Source: Candidatus Pelagibacter sp.
GTDB lineage: Bacteria > Pseudomonadota > Alphaproteobacteria > Pelagibacterales > Pelagibacteraceae
Length of the DNA: 64,000 bases
Direction of reading: 5' to 3'
NCBI GenBank assembly: GCA_028404615.1
Contig: JAOOBT010000004.1
Span: forward strand, 17,501-81,500
Part shown: positions 57,202 to 64,000 of the stretch, piece after piece
How positions within the stretch are numbered: position 1 is the stretch's first letter
Layout: each line of letters opens with the position of its first letter
The notes under the pieces: generated by a model
Told to the model about the DNA's origin: nothing
Database searches by the model: none
The model's input: the letters and a program-made list of their open reading frames with translations, nothing else
Translations under genes and position numbers: made by a program

Positions 57202-58358
57202 TAATTTTTAATCAATCTTCTATATTCTTTTAAATTAGATTGGCACATTGTTTCAACATCAAATTTTTTAGTTATATTTTTTCTACCCTCATTTCCCATA
57301 TTTTTCAATTCATCTGGTGATAATTGGATAACAGTATTAAGATTTTTAGCGAGTTCTCTTGGATCATCGTGTTTATATAAAAAGCCAGTCTTTTTATTAA
57401 CAATTGTTTCTTTCGACCCCCCAATATTACTAGCGACGATTGGTTTTCCCATTGATTGAGCTTCTACAGAAACTCTTCCAAAAGCTTCTGGCTCAATTGA
57501 TGCTGAAACTACGACATCAGCTAAAGAATAAGCTAAAGGCATCTCCTTGCAATGACTAATAAATCTAATTTTTTTATTGAGATTATATCTTTCAACTAAA
57601 TTAATTAATTTTTTAGAATAAACTTTTCTACCTTGATCGGAGCCAAGTATTATAGCTTGAAAATTTGTGATATTATAATCTTCAACTAGTATATTTAAAG
57701 ACTCAATAAACTTTTCTTGTCCCTTCCAATAAGTAAGTCTACCTGGAAGAAGTATGGTAAATTTATTAGAAGATAAGCCCCATTCCTGTTTTAGTTTTTC
57801 TTGCTTAAGCATTGAAATATTTTTTTGATTGTAATAATCAACATTAATGCCCCTAAAAATGACCCTTAGTTTTTTTGCTTTCGTTAGGTACTCACTGTAA
57901 TTTTCGTTTATGTGGGTAAAAATAAAGTTCGACCCAGCGATTGTTAATTTCGCTCTTAGCATTATGCTGTTATAAAACTTTTTAAGTTTACTTCTAAAAT
58001 TATAAGTTCCATGAAAAGTTGTCACAAAAACTCGGTTTGTTAAGAGGCAAGCAAGATAGCAGGACCATGCCGGCGCCCTACTTCTTGCATGAACAATATT
58101 AATCTTAAATAAAATTATATATACAACTAGTGCTAAAGCATTAAATATTATTAATAAAGGATTTTTAGAATGAACCGGCAATCTTGTCACTCTAACTTTA
58201 TTCTTTTTTACAAATTTTAATAATTCCCCTCCTGAAGTAATTATATGAGAACCACAATCATTTTCGGTTAAGAAATGAGCGATATCGTAACAACCTGTTT
58301 CAGCACCACCGTAGCCAAGCTTAGGAATTACTTGTAGAACATTTATTTTAGTAATCAT
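57201..58358 (-). CDS. Family 4 glycosyltransferase
   Basis: A 385-residue GT-B enzyme with the start VLQVIPKLGYGGAETGCYDIA, the turn ILLPGRLTYWKGQEKFIESL and the C-terminal EPEAFGRVSVEAQSMGKPIVASNIGG (E-x7-E). It is similar in type to lipopolysaccharide-core transferases. Its stop overlaps the thrS start by 1 nt, so it leads the translation operon. It is divergent from the hydrolase gene across 36 nt. Confidence 0.9.
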   Translation of the reverse strand: MITKINVLQVIPKLGYGGAETGCYDIAHFLTENDCGSHIITSGGELLKFVKKNKVRVTRLPVHSKNPLLIIFNALALVVYIILFKINIVHARSRAPAWSCYLACLLTNRVFVTTFHGTYNFRSKLKKFYNSIMLRAKLTIAGSNFIFTHINENYSEYLTKAKKLRVIFRGINVDYYNQKNISMLKQEKLKQEWGLSSNKFTILLPGRLTYWKGQEKFIESLNILVEDYNITNFQAIILGSDQGRKVYSKKLINLVERYNLNKKIRFISHCKEMPLAYSLADVVVSASIEPEAFGRVSVEAQSMGKPIVASNIGGSKETIVNKKTGFLYKHDDPRELAKNLNTVIQLSPDELKNMGNEGRKNITKKFDVETMCQSNLKEYRRLIKN

Positions 58359-58369
58359 CTAATTTGTAA

Positions 58370-58375
58370 TATAAT
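58370..58375 (+). promoter_or_regulatory. Candidate -10 of the hydrolase gene
   Basis: A perfect TATAAT is 19 nt before the ATG at 58395, inside the divergent gap. No good -35 is visible. Confidence 0.3.
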
Positions 58376-58394
58376 ATCACTTAAACATTCTTAT

Positions 58395-59150
58395 ATGAAA
58401 AAATTCAAATATTTACGAATATCTAAAACAAAAAAACTAAGATTTATTGATAATTACTTTAAAAAAAAACTTTATATTGTTTTTTTGCATGGATTTATGT
58501 CCGATATTGAGGGAAAAAAACCTCAAACATTTCTTAGGTTTGCCAAAAAAAATAAGTTAGGTTTTTTAGCTCTTGAATACTCAGGTCATGGAAAATCATC
58601 TGGAGAATTCACCAAAGGAAATATTAGCTCTTGGACTAGAGATACACGATTAATAATTAAAAAAATAGTAAAAAAAAATAATTTTATTCTCATAGGTTCA
58701 AGCATGGGTTCTTGGATTGGTCTTAATCAATTTAAATACTACAAAAAACAAATTAGAGGTTTTATTGGAATAGGTTCTGCTCCAGAATTTCTTACAAGAT
58801 TAATGTGGAACAAATTTTCACAAATAATTAAATCAGAGTTAACTATCAAAGGTATATCAATTATAAAAAGTGGAGATTATGAATATCCTATTACTTATCA
58901 ATTAGTTAGAGACGGAAGAAAAAACAGAGTTTTAAATAAAAAGATAACTTCAAAAATAAGGGTTACAATGATCCATGGGGAAAAAGATGAAGTAGTGCCA
59001 GTAAATTTTTCAAGATTAGTACTGTCTATTTTTAAGAATGCAAAGAGGAAGTTAAAAATTATAAGGAACGGAGATCACAGTTTATCTAAACCACGTCAAT
59101 TAAAAATAATTATTAAAGAGTTAAACTATATCATTAAAGATTTTTTCTAA
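58395..59150 (+). CDS. Alpha/beta hydrolase
   Basis: The 251-residue protein has the oxyanion strand IVFLHGFMSD, the nucleophile elbow GSSMGS (Ser103), the acid D198 in HGEKDEVVP and the catalytic H228 in GDHSLS. It resembles the ABHD10/palmitoyl-thioesterase-like alphaproteobacterial hydrolases with EYSGHGKSSGEF. The substrate is unknown. It is convergent with the SDR gene and overlaps it by 30 nt. Confidence 0.87.
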   Translation: MKKFKYLRISKTKKLRFIDNYFKKKLYIVFLHGFMSDIEGKKPQTFLRFAKKNKLGFLALEYSGHGKSSGEFTKGNISSWTRDTRLIIKKIVKKNNFILIGSSMGSWIGLNQFKYYKKQIRGFIGIGSAPEFLTRLMWNKFSQIIKSELTIKGISIIKSGDYEYPITYQLVRDGRKNRVLNKKITSKIRVTMIHGEKDEVVPVNFSRLVLSIFKNAKRKLKIIRNGDHSLSKPRQLKIIIKELNYIIKDFF

Positions 59151-59996
59151 GCCTTCTTTATAAGTTGGATAAGTAAATTGATAATTAAAGAACTCTTTTA
59201 CTTTTCGATTGTCTACTTTTTTTGAATCTTTATAGAAGTCCTTCAACATTCCATCCTCCAAAGCATCTAATTCAAGAAATTCTGGGGAACTTAATTTAAG
59301 TAGTTTCGAACCATAAGTAGCGACTTCTTCTTGTGAAGCTGGCTTGTCATCTGAAATATTATAAATTTCGTTAGTTTTGAATTTTTTCATCGAGTGAAAC
59401 AAAAGATTTGCAATATCTTCGACATGAACTCTTGAAAAAAAATGATTTTCTTTTTTAACTATTTTGGCCTGACCAGAAATTAATCTTTTTAAAATATTGT
59501 TTTGGAGTGAATAAATTCCAGATAATCTAAAAATCTGCAAAGGTAAATTATTTTCATTTGAAAATTTTAACCACTGATTTTCAGCTTTTAATCTTTTGAT
59601 ACCGCTATTTGATGTAGGTTTAGCATCACTGTGTTCGTTCACCCATTTGCCATTATGATTTCCATATACACTAGTTGCAGATAAGTAGGTTATCCATTTT
59701 GTTTTTGTTTTTTTAATTATTTCTCCAAAATTATTTATTACAATATCTTCCTCATTAGTTGGTGGAATTGATACTAATATAAAATCTGCGTCTTGAATTT
59801 TTGAATTTATATTTTTGTCTATTTTTTTATCATTAAATTCATAAGTATTTAAATCTAGACCCTCAAATTTTAAATTATGTGTCTTTTTTCTTGAGCTAAC
59901 ATTAAGCTCAATATCTTGATTTTCTTTTATAATTTTCTTGATAAAATATTTGGCTACTTGACCAAATCCAAAACAAAAAACTTTTATTTTGCTCAT
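59121..59996 (-). CDS. NAD(P)-dependent epimerase/dehydratase-like protein (YeeZ type)
   Basis: The 291-residue Rossmann protein starts with VFCFGFGQVAKYFIKKI, whose GFGQVA resembles YeeZ/TrkA-like openings. The later WITYLSATSVYGNHNGKWV has the Ser and Tyr of an extended SDR, but YxxxK is not plain. The substrate is unknown. The gene lies directly downstream of gltB, with no gap. Confidence 0.8.
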   Translation of the reverse strand: MSKIKVFCFGFGQVAKYFIKKIIKENQDIELNVSSRKKTHNLKFEGLDLNTYEFNDKKIDKNINSKIQDADFILVSIPPTNEEDIVINNFGEIIKKTKTKWITYLSATSVYGNHNGKWVNEHSDAKPTSNSGIKRLKAENQWLKFSNENNLPLQIFRLSGIYSLQNNILKRLISGQAKIVKKENHFFSRVHVEDIANLLFHSMKKFKTNEIYNISDDKPASQEEVATYGSKLLKLSSPEFLELDALEDGMLKDFYKDSKKVDNRKVKEFFNYQFTYPTYKEGLEKIFNDIV

Positions 59997-62900
59997 TTAA
60001 CTTGCCTTTTTAACGCGAGGCTTCAGACTAATTGGATTTTCTAATTTATCTAACATTTCTATAGGGCAAACTTGTTTAAATTTTTTAAGTTCATTATCAA
60101 AATTATTTAATATTTTTTGAGCAATTATTGAATTTGTTTCTTTAACAAAAGTATTTAAGTTAATTTTTAAAAAGTTTTTCCAATGATCTGTTTCAACTTC
60201 TTGCCAAATTATTGAAGCTGGATTAGCATAATTTTCGAAAGTATTTTTTTCATCATAAACAAAGGCCATACCGCCTGTCATTCCTGCGCCAAAATTATCT
60301 CCTACTTGTCCTAAAATAATAGCTGATCCGCCAGTCATATACTCGCATCCATGAGCTCCACATCCTTCAACAATTGAAAAACTTCCAGAATTTCTAACCG
60401 CAAACCTCTCACCCGCCTGTCCTGATGCAAATAATTTTCCAGAGGTAGCTCCATAAAGAACGGTATTACCAATAATTGTATTTTCATTTGAAACTAAAGA
60501 ACTTTTCGGAGATGGATATACAACAATTGTTCCTCCGGATAATCCCTTGCCAACGTAATCATTACAATCTCCTTTTACAGTAAGTTTTACTCCTTTAGTT
60601 AGAAAAGCACCAAGAGATTGTCCTGCAGAACCTTCTAGTTTTATATGAATCGTATTTTCCTCTAATTTATTGTTACCAAATTTTTTATATACGTGGTGAG
60701 ATAACCTTGTTCCAACAGATCTCGATGTATTTTCTATCTTGTAATTAAATTTATTTTCTGAATCTATTTTAATCTTATCTTTTATCTCAGACCAAATCTT
60801 TTCATCGAGAGTATCAGGTACTTTATTAATATGTTTATCTTTACAATATCTTAAATTTTCACCTGGGTCTGCCTGTACTAATAAAGGATTTAAATCTAAA
60901 TCATCTAAGTTTGATGCACCCTTATTTACTTGAGTTAATAAATCAGTTCTCCCAATTATTTCGTTAATTGACTTAAATCCAAGAGATGCAAGAATTTCTC
61001 TTACTTCAGTTGCGGCAAATTTAAATAAATTTACAACCTTTTCAGGAGTACCTGTAAATTTTTCACGCAAAGCCTCGTCTTGACTACAAACTCCAACAGG
61101 GCATGTGTTTGAATGACATTGCCTTACCATGATGCATCCCATTGCAACTAAAGATGATGTTCCCATTCCATATTCCTCTGCCCCCATCATCGCAGCCATG
61201 ACTATATCACGGCCAGTTTTTAATCCTCCATCTGTTCTCAAAGTAACGTTATGCCTTAAATTATTTAATGTTAGAATTTGGTTTGCCTCTGTTAAACCCA
61301 TCTCCCAAGGTATGCCAGCGTATTTAATGCTAGTTTGCGGACTCGCACCTGTTCCACCTGAGTGACCTGAAATTAGAATAATATCAGCTTTAGCCTTTGC
61401 AACTCCAGCTGCTATCGTTCCTATGCCAGTTGATGCAACTAGTTTTACTCCAACTCTTGCACCTGGGTTAATTTGTTTTAAATCATAAATTAATTGTGCC
61501 AAGTCCTCTATTGAGTAGATATCATGATGTGGTGGCGGCGATATTAAAGTAACGCCTGGAGTAGAATGTCTCAACCGTGCTATCTCCTCTGTAACTTTAA
61601 AACCCGGAAGCTGTCCGCCTTCACCGGGTTTAGCGCCTTGAGCAATTTTTATTTCTATTTCATTAGCATTATTTAAATAATCAACGGTAACTCCAAATCT
61701 TGCAGATGCAATTTGTTTTACTCTTGAGTTTGCACTATCTCCATTAGGAAGTGTTTTAAACCTTTTAGCATCCTCACCTCCTTCTCCACTGCAAGAAGCG
61801 CCTTTAATTCTATTCATACCCATTGCTAAAGTTTCGTGTGCCTCTGCCGATAATGCTCCGTGGGACATACTTCCACTTCCAAAACGTTTTAGTATTTCTT
61901 CAATTGGCTCTACTTCATCTATATTTATTGGTTTTCTTGATTTTTTAAATTCCAACAAATCTCTGATATTAATTGGTGGTAGGTTATGTATACCAGCAGA
62001 ATACTTTTTATATTGTTCGTAGGATCCGCTTCCGACAGCACTTTGCAATAGATGAATTAGTTTCCCTTGGTACTGATGATCTTCACCTGTTTTTCTGTAT
62101 CTATAAAGACCTCCAATCGGAAGCGTGTAAACATTTTTTGCATTAAATTTTTCATGAAGTTCTTTAATCTTTTTCTCAATTCCAATTATACCTATTCCTG
62201 AAATTCTTGAAGACATACCAGGAAAATAGTCAGAAACAATTGCTCTACTTAAACCTACCGCTTCAAAATTGCATCCACCTCTATAAGAACTAATTACTGA
62301 TATCCCCATCTTTGACATAATTTTTAGAAGACCAGCATCAATTGATTTTTTAAATTTACTTACACACGTTTCAAAATCTGATTTACCAAATAATTTCTTC
62401 TCAAATCTTTGATAAATACTATCTATTGCTAAGTATGGATTTACTGTTGTGGCGCCTACTCCAATTAAAATAGCAAACGAGTGGGTATCCATTGCATCAG
62501 AGCATTCAACGTTTAGAGAACAATAACCTCGTAAACCATGTTTTACCAAGTGAGAATGGATTGCTCCTACGGTTAGTATACTTGGAATACTTGCCTTTTG
62601 ATTTGAAATATTCTTATCAGATAATATTAAACAGGTGCTTCCTTCCCTTACAGCTGTTTCTGCCTCCTCTCTTATTAACTCAATTCGTTCTTTAAGAGAT
62701 TTCTCAATATCAAAAGTGCAGTCAATTACTTTTACTTTTTTTGAAAAAAATTTTTTAAATTTTTTAAATTGTGAGTTTGTAAGTATGGGACTATCCAAAA
62801 CATAAATATTTTCCTCTGTAAGATTATCAAAATCTAAAATATTACCTAAATTTCCGAATCTTGTTTTTAGACTCATAACTTTATTTTCTCTTAGAGAGTC

Positions 62901-64000
62901 TATTGGAGGGTTGGTGACTTGGCTAAAGTTTTGCCTGAAATAATGTGAGACAGGTCTAAAATGACTAGATAAGACTGCAACTGGGGTATCGTCACCCATT
63001 GAGCCTGAAGCTTCTTTGCCTTCCTCAGCCATCGGATGAAGGATCAACTCTAAATCCTCAATGCTTAGACCTGACAAGTACTGTCTTTTTCTTAGATCCT
63101 CACTTAAAAAATTTGGCTTTTCGTCCTCAGATGAAATTTTTTTCTCTAAATCAATAATTTGTTTATTATATTTTTTATAATCTTTTGCCAAAAGATCTTT
63201 TATTTCTTTGTCTTTGAATAATTTACCTTTTTTTAAGTCAATCGCAATTATTTGACCTGGACCAAGTTTTCCTTTTTCAATAATCATTTCCTCTGGAATT
63301 TTAATCATCCCCGTTTCGGATCCAGCAAAAAATAAATCATCAGAGGTGATTGAATATCTAAGAGGTCTTAAACCATTTCTATCAGAAGAGGCCAAAACCC
63401 ATTTAGCATCAGTTGCGCAAATAGCAGCTGGGCCATCCCACGGTTCTATCGTGCTGTTAAGAAAATTAAATAAGTCTTGGTGATTTTTTGGAACTGTTTT
63501 GCTTCTCTTCGACCATGAGTCCGGTATCATCATCAATTTAATCAATGGGGCTAATTTTCCTGAGTGAGTCAGAAGTTCAAATACGTTGTCAAGTGCCCCC
63601 GAGTCTGAGGAGCTTCTAATAACTGGCTTTAAATTTTTAACATCTTTAAAAAGCGGGCTTGACATGTCTTGCTCGTGTATCTTCATCCAGTTTATATTTC
63701 CTTTAACTGTATTAATTTCACCATTATGTGCCAAGGTTCTAAATGGTTGAGCTAAATCCCAGCTTGGAAAAGTGTTTGTTGAGTATCTTTGGTGAAAAAT
63801 CGCAAATCTAGAAGTTAGTTTCTTGTCATTAAGATCTGGATAAAACTCGGATAACATTTCAGCTAAAAACATACCTTTGTAAACAATAGATCTTGAGCTG
63901 AAAGAACAAATGTAGAAGTCTTTTATTTGTTTGTCTCGAGCAACTTTCTCAATTTTTTTTCTCGTTTCAAATAAATCTCTTTCTAGATCATTTGTTTGCA
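59997..64000 (-). CDS. gltB: Glutamate synthase large subunit, N-terminus beyond the window
   Basis: GltB makes two glutamates from glutamine and 2-oxoglutarate. The frame is open to the right edge: codons upstream of the Met at 63872 continue as DFYICSFSSRSIVYKG, so that Met is internal. Seen here are most of the class II amidotransferase domain (RFAIFHQRYSTNTFPSWDLAQPFRTLAHNGEINT), the central domain, the FMN/synthase barrel (SGHSGGTGASP), the Fe-S cluster cysteines in CIMVRQCHSNTCPVGVC, and the C-terminal GXGXG helix. About 170 N-terminal residues with the catalytic Cys are missing. Confidence 0.96.
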   Translation of the reverse strand, partial: QTNDLERDLFETRKKIEKVARDKQIKDFYICSFSSRSIVYKGMFLAEMLSEFYPDLNDKKLTSRFAIFHQRYSTNTFPSWDLAQPFRTLAHNGEINTVKGNINWMKIHEQDMSSPLFKDVKNLKPVIRSSSDSGALDNVFELLTHSGKLAPLIKLMMIPDSWSKRSKTVPKNHQDLFNFLNSTIEPWDGPAAICATDAKWVLASSDRNGLRPLRYSITSDDLFFAGSETGMIKIPEEMIIEKGKLGPGQIIAIDLKKGKLFKDKEIKDLLAKDYKKYNKQIIDLEKKISSEDEKPNFLSEDLRKRQYLSGLSIEDLELILHPMAEEGKEASGSMGDDTPVAVLSSHFRPVSHYFRQNFSQVTNPPIDSLRENKVMSLKTRFGNLGNILDFDNLTEENIYVLDSPILTNSQFKKFKKFFSKKVKVIDCTFDIEKSLKERIELIREEAETAVREGSTCLILSDKNISNQKASIPSILTVGAIHSHLVKHGLRGYCSLNVECSDAMDTHSFAILIGVGATTVNPYLAIDSIYQRFEKKLFGKSDFETCVSKFKKSIDAGLLKIMSKMGISVISSYRGGCNFEAVGLSRAIVSDYFPGMSSRISGIGIIGIEKKIKELHEKFNAKNVYTLPIGGLYRYRKTGEDHQYQGKLIHLLQSAVGSGSYEQYKKYSAGIHNLPPINIRDLLEFKKSRKPINIDEVEPIEEILKRFGSGSMSHGALSAEAHETLAMGMNRIKGASCSGEGGEDAKRFKTLPNGDSANSRVKQIASARFGVTVDYLNNANEIEIKIAQGAKPGEGGQLPGFKVTEEIARLRHSTPGVTLISPPPHHDIYSIEDLAQLIYDLKQINPGARVGVKLVASTGIGTIAAGVAKAKADIILISGHSGGTGASPQTSIKYAGIPWEMGLTEANQILTLNNLRHNVTLRTDGGLKTGRDIVMAAMMGAEEYGMGTSSLVAMGCIMVRQCHSNTCPVGVCSQDEALREKFTGTPEKVVNLFKFAATEVREILASLGFKSINEIIGRTDLLTQVNKGASNLDDLDLNPLLVQADPGENLRYCKDKHINKVPDTLDEKIWSEIKDKIKIDSENKFNYKIENTSRSVGTRLSHHVYKKFGNNKLEENTIHIKLEGSAGQSLGAFLTKGVKLTVKGDCNDYVGKGLSGGTIVVYPSPKSSLVSNENTIIGNTVLYGATSGKLFASGQAGERFAVRNSGSFSIVEGCGAHGCEYMTGGSAIILGQVGDNFGAGMTGGMAFVYDEKNTFENYANPASIIWQEVETDHWKNFLKINLNTFVKETNSIIAQKILNNFDNELKKFKQVCPIEMLDKLENPISLKPRVKKAS

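Noticed and set aside
61129..61365. Frames on the plus strand inside gltB, pheT, lepA, argJ and others
   Set aside because: They are antisense shadows of well-conserved genes with no family features.
63870..63872. Met at 63872 as the gltB start
   Set aside because: The frame continues open to the right edge with GltB-like residues, and the catalytic N-terminus would be missing.

Overview
The window is a piece of a very AT-rich, tightly packed alphaproteobacterial genome. It is almost certainly from the SAR11 clade (Candidatus Pelagibacter or a close relative). The pointers are: a 16S-tRNA-Ile-tRNA-Ala-23S operon with no other rRNA copy in view, a class I lysyl-tRNA synthetase, the alphaproteobacterial neighbourhoods murA-DUF2948-hisD, BolA-DnaJ-CobS-CobT and prfA-prmC-DUF4167, Lys/Asn/Ile-rich proteins, and intergenic gaps that are often zero or negative. 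The clade call is inference from gene content; no database was searched.

Layout. 1-2535 (minus): 5' end of 23S rRNA, tRNA-Ala, tRNA-Ile, 16S rRNA, and a leader with processing stems, two boxA-like copies and a promoter. 2624-15091: an M23 murein hydrolase, DUF4167, prmC, prfA, ispG, lysC, ubiG, DUF1178, argJ, secA and a photolyase. 15147-21948 (minus): one long run from a VTT membrane protein and a DUF255 thioredoxin-like protein through three small proteins, dcd, murA, DUF2948, hisD and infA to tRNA-Phe. 21999-29179 (plus): rpmH-rnpA-yidD-yidC, then argB, a HAD phosphatase, dapD, dapE, a SET-domain protein and a glycosyltransferase. 29180-33283 (minus): truA, fmt, def, a large exported protein of unknown function and a 59-residue membrane protein. 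33356-38526: aroK, aroB, then bolA (minus) against DnaJ-CobS-CobT. 38523-42040 (minus): a VUT transporter, rpmB, pyrD and lysK. 42134-45692 (plus): trkH, an AmpG-like MFS transporter and an NlpC/P60 peptidase. 45795-58358 (minus): a translation operon (thrS-infC-rpmI-rplT-pheS-pheT-lepA) with glycosyltransferase genes at both ends, closing at tRNA-Ser. 58395-64000: an alpha/beta hydrolase, an SDR protein and gltB, whose N-terminus lies beyond the right edge.

Most genes serve core metabolism and translation: lysine/DAP, arginine, shikimate, histidine, UMP, isoprenoid and glutamate synthesis, murein synthesis and turnover, and membrane-protein insertion and secretion. No phage, insertion sequence, CRISPR array or plasmid gene was seen. 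The points most worth following are: infA and tRNA-Phe sharing one nucleotide, so that RNase P would destroy the infA stop codon; the same tRNA-Phe carrying a changed 18:55 elbow pair; the BolA/DnaJ/AAA+/VWA cluster labelled cobalamin genes without cobN nearby; a bacterial SET-domain protein with a post-SET zinc motif; several very small conserved-looking proteins; a GC-rich hairpin element beside tRNA-Ser; and glycosyltransferases coupled to translation genes.
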